64,000 nt of DNA from assembly GCA_036925085.1 (NCBI GenBank), contig JAUPFP010000006.1, positions 2,197,131 to 2,261,130 of the forward strand. Direction: 5' to 3'. The notes beneath the pieces are model-generated. The model was not told the origin of the DNA. It ran no database searches and saw nothing but the letters and a program-made list of their open reading frames with translations. The stretch comes from Brachycybe producta (taxonomy: Eukaryota > Arthropoda > Diplopoda > Playtdesmida > Andrognathidae). Numbering within the stretch: position 1 is the stretch's first letter; every line of letters starts with the position of its first letter. The position numbers and the translations under genes are program-made. This document shows positions 27,301 to 39,300 of the stretch, piece after piece.

Positions 27301-30239
27301 ATTTTTGTTGTCCTCTTTTGTTATCTTCCCATCGTACCCGACCCCCATTCTTCCACCGACCATCTGTGTGTGTGTCTGTGTCTGTGTTTCCTTTCCCCCT
27401 TTTCAACAGGCCCCAATTCCATGCAAGATGCGATACGAAGGGCCTCCTCGATGAGCGATCTGTCAAAACCTCGTCGGCTCCTCGCTCCCCCTCCCACTCA
27501 ACATGGTATTTTTTATTTTCGTTTTGTTTTTCACACGTTACGCACATTTTTCTTATATGATTTATTTCATTTCTTTCTTTTCTTTTGTTCAATTATTATT
27601 TTTTCATTTTTTTTTTGGAGGTTTGGTTGCATGGTCTGAAATTTATATACGTTCACCGATATGACACCTTCACACTCGAACACTATCCATCTTTCGTTAT
27701 ATTTTTATGTGTGTGTGTTGTGTCTCTTCTGAGTTCTTTTTATTTTTGTTTCGAAATTCTTATCATTTCGCCCTTTGTTAGTTTTTTTTTTTCATCCCAT
27801 CAAAATGGAAACTGCTAGTGGGCTTTTGTTGCTCAACAGTTGCTCGTACAATTGTTAGCATGACTTGATTGCTCTTAAAAGACGATTTTATCTCGTAACT
27901 GCCGGGTGAATGTTTGTGTCGCATTCTTGCTAGAGGCGTGTTTCACTTCATCAGTTTTGAAAATCTTGAAAACGGATTTGTGATTGTTGTTGTCTTTTTA
28001 AGTTTCAGTCTATGCTCCAAATCAATTATCTTATGTCTCAGAATCAACGTCCTGAGAATGGCGGTACAGAAGCTTAATTCTGGCTCGCCAATCAAGGGGC
28101 ATGCCGACATACATATTTGTTCAAATCGTAATACTTTGCAATGATGCGAAAAGGAGCTGTTAGTTTAAAATGAGAAGAAAAAAAATTGGCGCTGCTCACA
28201 TTAAATTTTGAAAGAAAACCAAAGGATGGACAAGCCAGAATTTTGACCGTCTTTAACTCAGTTATTAATTTATTCCCAAAAGTATGCAAGAGTGACTAAA
28301 AATAAGTCGTTTAAAATTAAATAACTCATTTTTGTTAAACTGCATTTTGGTAAAAATGTGTAGCTTTAAGAATTTTTGATAGAAAATTCATTTTAAAAAT
28401 CGAATCTACTTTGATGACTGGAGCGTTGGTTCCGAGACATGCTGTATATTCTTACCGATCTCCGCGAAGCTGATTTTAATGGAGTTTCCTCCCCACTAAT
28501 TTTGATGTATCTTTTTTAGTTTCAAATAGGCGACCGACGACGACGACCACCCACGAAACTCATTCTCATCCAACGACGTCGATGTCTAGAAGCTCTTCCA
28601 TGGGCACTCTTAATCCGAGCGAATCCGACAACGACTCGGTCACGAGTGGTGTCGACAACACTAGCCGCCAACGGGGCTCGACGACGAACCTTTCTCGATG
28701 GAACGGTAGTTCATCCATGAAGCCGACGATCAGTTCGAGAAACAAATCCGTGGGAACGAGAGGAAGCCAAGAACAGCTCGGTGGTCGTCTCGCTGCCGGT
28801 GCCAGACCTCCGCACGTTCCTACGGTAGGAGGCGGTCGCAGAGTATCCGAATCGATTGCAGACAAGCGTAGAATATTCGAAGGGAGACGTAACGGCGAAT
28901 CGTCGTCCGGAGAATGTTCTCCGACCGATACGCGACCTCCGTTTCGAACGACGGTGGGAAGCGGCGGAGGTTTTGGCACTGCCACGTTGCCACGAAACCA
29001 TGGGCGTACTTCTGCTGTTGGCGGCCGATCGTCTCTGGCGATTTCTTCGAGCCGCTCTCGTAGCGAGAAAGATCTCAGTAAAGTCGTCGGCAACGGAACG
29101 AGTCGGGGGAAGTCCTCGGAGTCGTCGTCCTCGTACGGATGTAATGGCATCGATTCGCTTTCGTCGCGTTCTTCAATTGTAAACGGAAGTGTCAAAGATG
29201 TCGGTTTCATGTTGGAGAAATCTCCTCAGGAGTTGCCGGTTAAGGACAATCTGCCGGAAACCCTTGACGTCGCCTCTGCTCCACGTTGGTTTTTCTTTTG
29301 TTTGTTTTGCATTTGGGTTGAATATTCAGAGGGTTGAAACCAATCACGATTTCTTAAATCTGACTGAATTCGACTTTTGTTTGGTCCTTTTTCAGTCAAA
29401 CAAATTTTATTTAACTCTGAAAAGATGAACGAAGATATTTTCACAATTATTTTCACTTCCATTAAATATCAACAGTCCATATTTAGATGCTGGAAAAAAA
29501 TGTCATTGATGTCGTCTTTAAAAATCACCTTTTTTTCAAATGGCAGTTGCAAGAAAATTGAAAATTGCACCATTTTTAAACAGCCCATAAAAAGTTTATT
29601 TTAAAATATATCATTGTGAAATTTATCTTTAAATGTTCTTTTACAATTCTAGTTTCGAATGAGTCTCGAAATTCTTTCGTAACTTTATTCAAACTGGAAT
29701 TCTAAACGTTTTGCGTCAAAAACACGATATCCAAAGTCGCTTAAAGTTTGTGTATTTTGAATGTAGTTGGCAGAGGTCTTTGCGACTGGACGGCGCAGAC
29801 ACTGAAACTCGCAGCCGACAACGTGTTGCAACTCTACAAACGGGTTAGTTATCGAATTAGCGATCACGTTCGTACTTTTCGAATTGAATGGACATTTCGA
29901 TCTCTTTTTTAATCGAAGGTAACGATGGATTCGGATCTCTTGGATTCGGAACGTGTAGAGATGTTAAACATGCTGTGCGACAGCGTCTCTCAAGCGCAAC
30001 AAACGCTGCGTCCGATTAATTCCGGAGGTGTCGGTGGCTACCTTTCGGCTCACCTGTCCGATCTGAGTCCTTTGAACAAGAGTGGAAGTGGCGTCGGAAT
30101 GAGGGAAGTGGATTACGAACAGTCTCGTTGGAAGGAATCCTCCACTAGTATGGGTCCGGACCAGACGTTCCTCCTCCAACAGTTCTCGGACAGACTTCTC
30201 AGCATGGTTCAACAACAGATGGGATCGTCGCACAACTAA
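21302..30239 (+). CDS. WDR62: WDR62/MAPKBP1-like WD40 scaffold protein (22 exons, 1,784 aa seen)
   Basis: Large WD40 scaffold; relatives bind JNK and act at spindle poles and centrosomes. Exons: 21302-21422, 21513-21722, 21789-21890, 21960-22142, 22301-22461, 22573-22912, 22998-23064, 23145-23351, 23412-23608, 23720-24090, 24167-24422, 24806-24962, 25047-25455, 25518-25627, 25693-25984, 26055-26094, 26158-26223, 26299-27106, 27410-27505, 28520-29284, 29767-29843, 29919-30239. All phases agree and it stops at TAA. Two N-terminal beta-propellers fill roughly residues 1-800, with family signatures [56 protein letters not shown] and ISCGADKSI. An acidic/Ser-rich tail follows, with [18 protein letters not shown], a helix [15 protein letters not shown], and a terminal helical segment ([31 protein letters not shown]) where relatives dimerise. 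The first base of 21302 completes a Gly codon from a missing exon. The intron 24423-24805 holds a Family 1 MITE. Confidence 0.96.
24462..24754. mobile_element. Family 1 fold-back MITE inside a WDR62 intron
   Basis: Lies wholly in intron 24423-24805. Left arm: GTGATTCTGTCTTTCAGAAG and ATGTTGATGTCTTACAAAAT. Right arm: GTTTATTTTGAAAGATACAT, AAGTGGTTGAACGACCCTTC, TAGTTTCTAAAACACTTC and CGAAAGACAAAATAATC, ending CTTCAAAACCATCTTT. The left CTAGAAGGG block has been lost. Confidence 0.85.
27506..28519 (+). other. 1.0-kb WDR62 intron
   Basis: T-rich, with no recognised element or extra exon; the acceptor is TTTTTTAG at 28512-28519. The T-rich start runs to about 27830. I see nothing further in it. 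Confidence 0.6.
29570..29662. mobile_element. Family 1 MITE right-arm remnant in WDR62 intron
   Basis: AAAAAGTTTATTTTAAAATA followed by ACAATTCTAGTTTCGAATG, inside intron 29285-29766. Only the right arm is recognisable. Confidence 0.5.
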
Positions 30240-31991
30240 AGTTCAATCATATCTATATATCGAGATACGTTTTCGAATGGAGAGAGAGAAGTTGAAATCT
30301 CTCTTTCGTTTCGTTTCGTTTTTAGTAAAAAAAAAACCCCCAAATTTTTAATTTTAATTGCACATTCCACTTTTTATAAAGTTTTTTCAGAAGTTTGTTT
30401 CATCTTTGTTGCGACAACACTTATTTCATTCGTGATTTTAAGATGGGATTGGAGGGGAGGGGGAGGGGATTTGTTTCAACGAATTCTAATTTTTAATGCA
30501 AATTTAATTATCTTCCAAAATAAGCGACAAAAACGGACAAACTTTTTAAAGTCCAAAATATCTAATATTATTATTATCCCATACAAGGAGGTAGCTCAAC
30601 TCCCTAGTTAAGAGAACAACGTTGTCGGTGAGTGAGCTATAATGGGGTAGAGCCTCTCTTCGTGGTTCCCTTTTATCTTCCTGTTTCGAGATCGCCGAAT
30701 CTCTTTTATTATAAGACCATTAATTTGGGTACGAGCAAGGAACGCTCCATATTTCAGAGTTCTTTAGTTAGACCAAATATCATCCAATTAGAAATTGCCC
30801 TTATACATAAAAGGGCGGGGCAAATGAATTTCTTGTGCTGGTTCCAAGTTCCTGTGTCTTTGGGGGGGCCTAAAAGAATTTCTTTAGCAAAACAAAAAAT
30901 TGAAATTCGGCTTAGTTTAAACACTTTGGCTTTTAGTGAAATTGACATTTTTGTCTGCATTTTTTCTTTCCCCCCTTTGAAGTTTGGGTTACTTTTCTTA
31001 AAATGTGATTTTAACAAACATTCCTCCTCCTCCTCCTCCTCTGTTCTGATCGATTTTATTTGAGAAGTTCCTTCATTGACTGACCACTTCTTCCAATTGT
31101 TTTATTTATATTATTATTTTTGGGATGTCGTCATTTTGAAAGACAAAACGAATACATTCCTAATGAAGAAGCATTTTTTGGGGGGGGGGGGGGGGTGTAT
31201 TTGTATATCTTCTAACTGGATGGGTGGTTTTAGTTATCAATTTTTCGAGACTAGACTAGCCCAAAAGGAAAGTTCAATAATTAGTTCTTCCAGCCATAAA
31301 AACGCGAACTATTTATTTATAACAAAAAAATAAGAAGTGAAGAGAGGAACGAGCCGCATATTAATTAATTATAATATTTAACAACAGAAGTCGGTAATAA
31401 TAATTATAATGGCTCACGTTTTTGTGTTCGTTTTTTCATCGTTTTTAATTTAATATTTAATATAAGGTTCCGAATATGGAGTCGGATTTGTTTTTATTGA
31501 AAAGCGAGGAGGAAAAAGAAGAATAATTTTCGGAAATCGTCGTCGTCCTCTCGTGTTGTGCCATTTAATAAGAAAAAGTGAGCGATTTTTGTTAATTTCT
31601 TCCTATTAATAATAATCATCATTCCGAATTTTCGTCTTCCAAAATGATGAATGTGTAAATATTTATCCCTCCTTCTTTTAAATTATATATTATCGTTAAT
31701 AATAATTAATTATTATTGTGCCATTCTATGATATATATATATATATAAATATATAATTATTAATTATTATTTGGTATTGTTTTAATCAAGTGTAAAAAAA
31801 ATGTACACTGATTTTGTCTTCTTTTTTTGTGGAAAAAGTGTACAAAAAAATTCAAGTTAAGAGAAAGTGGTTAGTATAATAATAATAATAATAAATTAAT
31901 AATTGTACAGTGCAGAAAAAATTTAAAACTTCTAATATAAATCTTTTTTTTTTTTTCTTATTGAATTTGAATATACATTCCAGGTTTGAGG

Positions 31992-32133
31992 ACAGGCATC
32001 TGTAGACAGCTTCAGAATTTCTTTGGCTCCGCCCTTTTATGAGCGTCAGACCAAATATCAACCAATTAGAAATTGATGTCGCTCATAAAAGGGTGGAGCC
32101 AAAGAAATTCTGAAGCTGTCTACAGACGCCTAT
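31992..32133. mobile_element. Family 2-related MITE, 142 bp, 9-bp target duplication
   Basis: Near-perfect inverted repeat with ends ACAGGCATCTGTAGACAGC and GTCTACAGACGCCTAT. The sub-terminal arms are TTCAGAATTTCTTTGGCTCC and their complement. Flanked on both sides by GGTTTGAGG (31983-31991 and 32134-32142), a perfect 9-bp duplication. Confidence 0.9.
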
Positions 32134-32250
32134 GGTTTGAGGGGGGGATTTTTTTTACAGTTCCTCTGTGACGTCATCGCTTTAGTTTCTACGTCGTTGT
32201 ATTTGGTGACGCAATGAAGTCCAAGGTTAGTTCAAAGTTCAAAACTTTGC

Positions 32251-32315
32251 ACAGGCAGTTAGAAATCGGGGAGAACTACAGTTGGCTCCGTCCTTGTTAT
32301 GAGTGCCATATGCCA
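32251..32315. mobile_element. Family 2 MITE, left arm only
   Basis: ACAGGCAGTTAGAAATCGGG followed by GAGAACTACAGTTGGCTCCG. It matches the left ends at 45468 and 55553; no right arm was found nearby. Confidence 0.75.
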
Positions 32316-32912
32316 TATTTTGTGATCACTTTTTCACCCTTTAATCTCTATTTGGGTTTCTCATTCAAATAGAAACTGAATTATGAAGACAATTAGCCTC
32401 CTCCTTTACCTCCTTATGGAATATAATGTTGTACCCATGATTTTATAATTTCCTTAGGTTTTGTTTTTTTTTGTACTTTTTTCTATGCGGAAGAAGAGAT
32501 TGTGTAACTTTTCGTCTTCATTTGGAGCCTTCGGCGAAACCAAACCCACTTGCACACACAGTCTTAGATTAGAGGCTAATACAGGCTGCTAATCGAATAG
32601 TTTTCCTATTTTATGCAAATGATGCGATGAACAATAAATAGACTTGATTTTTTTTATTAGAAATATTTATTGCAGAAACCACAAAAAAAATTGAATTATT
32701 AGTTTACATAATTATATTGTTACAATTTTTAGCTTTTTTGGTTTTTAACAAGATTTAAAAAATAGTTCAATGAAAAATTTCCAAATGACAAATGAAAAAT
32801 CTGCAATTCAACAACTTTACAGTCTATGGCAATAAACAATTAATTAAACTTGGATTTGTAATCTGGGGGAAGGGGGGTTATTAGAAGACCCCCCCCCCCC
32901 CGTCTAAGGGTT

Positions 32913-33048
32913 GGACCACTTTTCGACTGCAAAATGAAGACGCCAAAACCAACCACTTCGCGTCTATCCATAGAAAAGACGCAGTAACCACAGGTCACGA
33001 CCACTTGCAACTTCATTTTGCAGTCGAAATCAGCCACCAAAAGTGGTC
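32913..33048. mobile_element. Family 6 inverted-repeat element, 136 bp
   Basis: Left GGACCACTTTTCGACTGCAA then AATGAAGACG. Right CTTCATTTTGCAGTCGAAAT then CCACCAAAAGTGGTC. Central bases pair less well. Confidence 0.8.
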
Positions 33049-34330
33049 TGTGTGTGTGTTCCAACGGCCTGAGATCGGAGGTTGTGCTTTAAAAGGTTAG
33101 GTGGGAGGGGAGAATGTCCGAGAAACATGGAACTCTGGGAAGTACAATTGCTACATTATAGACAACTTACGCTTTACAAATTTACAATGAAATAAACACT
33201 ATTATGTTATTATTTGAATTTGAACATTTACTCTGCAAGCAGAAGGCTTATGACAGAGGGCACTATTAATCATGTGCAGACTGGCCTTTAAAAACGGTCA
33301 CAAAATCATTGAAATGAAGTAAAAAAGCTGTCATTTGTAATACATTACTTAGTATATTTTGAGATATTTACAGAAATGGAGGTTCATTTAAGACGGCCTT
33401 GTTTATAGTCTGCAATAAATCGCGTTCTCTCTTGATAAATTGTAATCAGTGTATAATTTGAATACGAATCGGGGAAAATTGAAGACGTCATTATGTGAAT
33501 TTTCAACTGTAAACGCGCTTTTCAGGTTGGTTCCATCTTTCTTGAACACCCTGTAAGTGAACAAAATAATAACTGGGGGGGGAGGTTAGGATGTACAAAT
33601 GACACATTCGGAGGACATGTCACATATTATGACACAACTAATACTGGCGATTACAATTGACATATAAGGTACCATGTGTGCGTGCAACTTGCACAACAGA
33701 ATTACATTTCAGTAACGTACTTTTTGGAGCAAAATGCAAAATGAAGTCTAAAGCAACGGCTTACGAAGAAATCACATAATTGGAACTAACTAACTAACTA
33801 ACTAGATATAATTAGTATATTATAAATTTTCATTTTTGTTTACTGGCATAGATTTTTTTAGGGGCATTCGAGTGAATATACAGTGTAACATCATATTAAT
33901 AGAAAGTGTGCCAATGAGGCTAGGAGGAGGTGGTGTGGGTCCTCCAATTGGGGGCCCCCACCCATTTGGACACACAACACACCAATAAAAAAAAAACCTC
34001 AAAAAAGAGGTTTTCAATTTGACACACAAAACTGTAGCCACATTTACTTTTTAATATCACAGAATGTTTTTTTTTTCATTGAACTTAAAAATTGGAAGAA
34101 GAAATAGAAACAAGAAATAATAATAAAAAATATACTCAATACAAAACCCAAATACCCAATTTTAACTATCTGGTTATAATTAACGAAGCACAACGCTACC
34201 AAAAAAAAACGCATATTTTGAATAAATGAAAATTGTGTTATTTTTACACAGCCATATTAGTTCTGAGGGGACATCGATTGGGGGGGTTAAAGGTTAACTA
34301 TGAAAAAGGGGGGGGGGGGGGTAAGATACC

Positions 34331-34462
34331 GGTAACTATGAGCTGTACAAGTGAGAAAGGAAAAAGAATTAAAAGCTAAACTATGACGTCACGTGGATGC
34401 AAGATCCTAATGACGTCACGTTTCGCTCATTTCCTTCTCACCCTGTACAGCTTCTAGTTACC
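34331..34462. mobile_element. Family 5 MITE with two CRE octamers, 132 bp
   Basis: Ends GGTAACTATGAGCTGTACAA and CTGTACAGCTTCTAGTTACC, with GAGAAAGGAAA / TTTCCTTCTC inside. The loop has TGACGTCA at 34384-34391 and 34411-34418. Confidence 0.8.
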
Positions 34463-34543
34463 TGAAGCATAAAAACAACGTTCAGGTTGTACCAAAAGGG
34501 TTGTCAGATGTCCTGCTAAAAGCAGAATCATCTAACGAAGTTT

Positions 34544-34924
34544 AATGCCGCGTTTATAGTGGACATTTCGTAATTCACTCCTCCCTTGTTTTGTGTACAA
34601 TTTGAATGCAACATCCGTTAGGATTTTTATGCAAATGATCAAAAACAAATGTTTCTCAATCTGTGGCCCAACAGCCAATTTTGAAAGGAACCACTCCCCC
34701 GTTTAGAAATCAACCAACAATTGTTTTTGTTTTTTCAATCAAAAACATCTGGTTGCAGGTTAGTGGTTAGAACTTTCTAGTTTACAACTGATAGGAACCA
34801 AGACATTAGCCTCTAAGCAGCCTTTTGTATTAGATTGGCACTTGGGCCACAAATTGAGAAACAGTTGCTTTTGATATTTTGCATAAAAATCCGATCCCGT
34901 AATGATGACTATAAACGTGGCATT
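34544..34924. mobile_element. Family 4 inverted-repeat element, 381 bp
   Basis: Ends AATGCCGCGTTTATAGT and ACTATAAACGTGGCATT. Sub-terminal arms: TTTTTATGCAAATGATCAAA and TTTCTCAATCTGTGGCCC on the left, with inverted partners TTGATATTTTGCATAAAAA and GGGCCACAAATTGAGAAAC. A related copy is at 60451-60772. Confidence 0.85.
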
Positions 34925-36185
34925 CTATTTTGTGGCGTATACTACAAACAACTAAGACCAAAGGGGTAAAGTTCTGTTCAGATGATCCTAAAAATGAACC
35001 TTAATGATCCTCAGAGAGACACAAATAATATAGGAAATTCAAATGAAAACCACTTTGCATATTAAATTAGTTGTTTTTCATTAAAAATTTAAAAATTCTT
35101 CTTCTTCTTAAAATTGGTCAAATAAATCTTCCCCCACCCCCTTCCCGGCCCGGGGGTCTTTTAATTAACAATAATATAATTATGTACGTAATATGGAAGT
35201 AAATATAACGAAAATTTTGAGGAACAAATTATCTTTGGAATGTTGACAATTAATATTAATTGAGGAAAACCAATTTCACGTATTTCGGGGTAAAAAGGAA
35301 TAAAACCAACTCAATTAATTAATTAATTAATTAATTATATATCGAGTAAAAGGAAACAACTAGAATCATTTACGTATTTTTGTACAAGCCTCGTATTTGT
35401 TGTTAGTTAACTAAACTAACCAATTTCGATATAATTCGTCGAAAATCTATAACAGTGAAAAAATTATTTAACACGAAAATAATGTCCAGTCTGTTTAACA
35501 CGAAAAAATATTCCGGTCGCTTCAGTTTCGTGTTAAACAGTTTCCAGTGTATTTTGGGAGAAAACAAGTGGAAGAGAGAGAGATCGTCAGAAAGTCAATA
35601 AAAAAAGTCCTAGCTTATTATAACCTTGTAACAGTCACAATCTTTACGACAAATACTGTCATAAATTCATGACTCATGCTATTGACACAATGTATAATGT
35701 GACAGTCATATAAAAGGATAGATCATATATAACTAGTGACATCATAAGATGCGATTGTCACAGTTTTTCTTTTATTTTATGACTTTTTTTAAAAAAAGTG
35801 TCCACTTTCAAAATTGAGACATTTGCAAATCCCGACTGTCTTTTTCTACCTGCAACATTGGAATTTGACAAATTCCTCTGCAATCAGCCCAACATTAAAA
35901 AAAGCCACTGTTGGCCCTCGATGACCCAAGACAGATTAATCAACACCATCTGCACCCAAGTCCCAACTCAACCGTTCAATACGTATCATCATGAGAGATA
36001 ACAACTTAATGCTACCTGAGGGTGGGGTGGAATGGGAGGGTGGACTCCCTCGAAATACTTTTATTTACTAGAATACTAGACGAACCATTTGGCCATCCTC
36101 TTAAAGGCTAGAAGAAGAGAAGAGAGAGATAGGAAAAGTGGAGAAAGAAGAGATCGATTGAAGTGTGTTTTGTGTTCTAGAACTT

Positions 36186-36189
<4 letters not shown>

Positions 36190-36217
<28 letters not shown>
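36190..36217. repeat. GA microsatellite
   Basis: About 14 GA units in the 3' flank of the TMEM179-like gene. Confidence 0.9.
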
Positions 36218-36220
<3 letters not shown>

Positions 36221-36316
36221 GAAAGAGATAAAAACAGATAGACAGGACAGCAGCCGAGAGAAAGAGAGATAAAACAGCAACCGACATGAAGTGTGAGGTG
36301 TATTTCGTTTTTAAGG

Positions 36317-39300
36317 CTACGCCGTAGGAGAAATATCTGCAATGTTTGTCTTTTCCTGAGAGGAACTCGTACTTATGCTGATCATTTCTCCCCGGCGCGA
36401 ACAACGAAGTCGACTCGATCGACTTCTAACCAACCGAACGGAAGAACCGATCACGATTACGATCCAAACACTCGTGCAAATCCACGCGGTCACCTAGTAA
36501 ATATCATACAAAACACACAAAATAATCATAAAAACATATCCAAAATGGCCTACAATATATTCTGGCTTTTTACTTTTAAGACATTGGGAGGGGGTGGGGG
36601 GGGGGGGGGGGGCTTCCATTCCTTAAAACAGATTTAAATATGGAAGGACCTTTTTTTAAAGGTCAGAGGAGAAGGAGGAGGAACTTAATTTTTAAGTTGG
36701 GAATGGGAAAAAGGAGGGATTCAAGAAAACCCATTAAGATGGGGAAATCTGATAGGTTTTTCTTTTTCGTGAAGAAGTTTTAGGGAGATGGACTTATTTC
36801 CAAGGTGTCCTTATATCCATTTTCGTAAATGTCTCTTGTCAGGAGAGGTGGTCAACTTTCCTGACCTCGAGAGCCATTCTAGTCTCTTATAGGTCAGAGG
36901 TCTCTCTCTCTGTCACATGCAGAACACATTGACTGAAAACAGAATTTGTCGAATTTGAAAAGAAAGTTGAAATCAATTTCTGTTTTTTTTTTTATAATTT
37001 CTGAATTGAATTATTTAAAAAATGAAGCGAAATTCTATTCTATTTCAGTCGGCGGCGGCGCTTTTTCTGCACGTGGGATCTTGACTTTACACAAATTAAA
37101 ATAAATAATTAACGTTCAAATAGTTGTCTCACCTGAGCCAATAATATATTTCTATAGAATGTGGTCGTGTCGATTTTGTCTCCCACCGGGTTCGTCCATT
37201 CCATGTTTTCTTCGAAATCAGAACATCTTCAGAAAAATTCACAAAAAAAAATCGCACAAAAATAGATAAAAATTCAAATTTGGATCGAGTTTCATTATTA
37301 TATTGCAGAGAAAATGAACACAGGGTGATTTTTTTTTTCTACGTTTGAAGGAGAAATTGAAAGTGTATTAGAAACTAGAAAAGGGTAGTCGCTCCATCAT
37401 TTTAAACCTGTGCTTATTCAAGTTGACATCTTTCAAAATAAACTATTCATAGAGCAATAATTTTTAAAAAATAAGCATTTGTTTGAAGTCTGGGTCATTT
37501 TCAAACTGCAACAGAAAAAGTTTATTTTAAAAGATATCAAACTATTAATATAATTGAACTACCCTTCTAGTTTTTAAAACACGTTTCTCTTTAATGTTGC
37601 TTACACTTTTAAAAAACCCCACTTGAAATAAACCCCGGGTGGTAGAAGCAGGGTGGTGGCACACACCCCACTTCAAGGGGGTTCCACGCGCCGGCCTTTC
37701 AAGTAGGGGTAAAGGGGGGGGGGAGATTGTTCTTACCCTTCGTACTGTGGGTTTCCACCGGACAGCAGTTGAGAACACGTGTGGGTCACTCCCGTGCTCA
37801 CCACGCACGACATGATGAACATGAAAACGGTCATCAGAATGTTGACCAAAAGACACGGAACGGACCAAACCGAGTTTCTAAAAATCAATTCAAAATCAAT
37901 TATTTCTTACAAATTTAATAAAGAGCAGATTTAAGACTCGTTTTTAATGGAGGTCACGGGGTCAGCAAAACGTTTATTTACTCAATTTTAAATCAAGTTA
38001 CCAATGAATTTATGGGGCTCGTTTAAAACTAGAAGAGTAAACGAACATTTTGAAGAGAAAAAAAATTTAAAATAACCTTTTTATGGTTATTTTTTTTTAT
38101 TAATGATTGAATTTTCAACTTTTTGGATTAAAAAAACGAATAAAAAGTTTATTTTGTAAGATCTTGAAAATGATTTCAGGCATCAAGATAGGAAATGTCA
38201 TTGTCATTTCCAATTGAGTTTGGCTGAAAAAAGGACCAAACAGAAGTCAGATTTAAGAAATCTTGACTCATGGTTTCAACGCCATCTACCGGCAACCCTC
38301 TTAAAGTAGCCACATATAATGTACCCCTCACCCCCTTTAAACGTAGTTCGAGTAAAAAGGGGGAGGGGAGGGGGCACCTAGGGGGGCCCACAATTCCCTT
38401 TCCTTTTTAACCCTTTTGTTTCTTGTCTGTTTTCGGGTTTTTTTCTTTTCGTCATCTTTTTCTTATCGAAAAACCGTGAAAAATAATTCCATTTCACGTT
38501 CCATTATTTTTTCTCTTACTTTTTTTTCTTCTTCTCTTTTTTGATGCATTATTATTATTATTATTTTTACGAGAAACGAAATCAGTTTATAGAAAGAAAG
38601 AAAGAAAAAAAAAAACCCCCCGAAACGACGACATCCAGAAGAAGAAGAAAAAAAATCCCCAGATATGTATTAGGATAGAAAGAGGGGGTTCTTTCTGGGG
38701 TTCTTCATGTTGTTGTTGTTGTTCAATGTCAAGAATAATCGATAAAATGAGACTCTTTTCACTTTCTGGTCACAAACACAAATATATATATATATATATA
38801 TTTATATAATATAAAAAAGGGCTCTGAAAACTCTTTTTATTTCATTTTTCTTGTTCATTTTTTTTAAAAAAGACCAAATTCACGTCTTCATTTTTCTCCC
38901 CCTAAATTCGTCTAATGTTAAATGCGTTGAACCAAACTAAAAACGGAGAGAAAACTTTTTTTTTTTCAAATAAAATTTGGACGTCGAATTTTCCTTTATT
39001 TTTAAAAACTTAAAATGAAATTATAAATTGAAGGGCCGTTTTGGTCCATGGTTTATCACCAGCTTACCTACCTACCTCAGCTGTCTTTCTTATTAGCCAA
39101 ATTGAGAGGAAACTAGAAAATGTTTTAGAAACTAGAATAGTTGTTCAAACACTTAAGAAGGTATTTTCGTGGTTATTAAATTTCAAAATAAAATTCCAAA
39201 ACGTATTTAATAAAGTTGGTATTCAAACTGAATGTTTTATTTTAAAAGATGTCGTCGAAACATGAAAATACTCATTTTTTAAGCGATTATTGATTTGCCT

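Larger units (their letters stand above)
30240..36316. other. intergenic, WDR62 3' end to TMEM179 3' end
   Basis: About 6 kb without a recognised gene. It holds WDR62 3' UTR, three Family 2 pieces (near 30770-30835, 31992-32133, 32251-32315), a Family 6 element (32913-33048), a Family 5 element (34331-34462), a Family 4 element (34544-34924), a GTGACATCATAAG-type repeat (35600-35790) and a GA repeat (36190-36217). Confidence 0.6.

Noticed and set aside
28566..29210. 214-codon antisense frame opposite a WDR62 exon
   Set aside because: Mirror of the sense exon 28520-29284, whose phase, splice sites and family similarity are clear.
37545..37868. Other frame on the minus strand at the TMEM179 exon
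   Set aside because: It ignores the donor at 37737. The frame one base away gives the hydrophobic segment and family residues.
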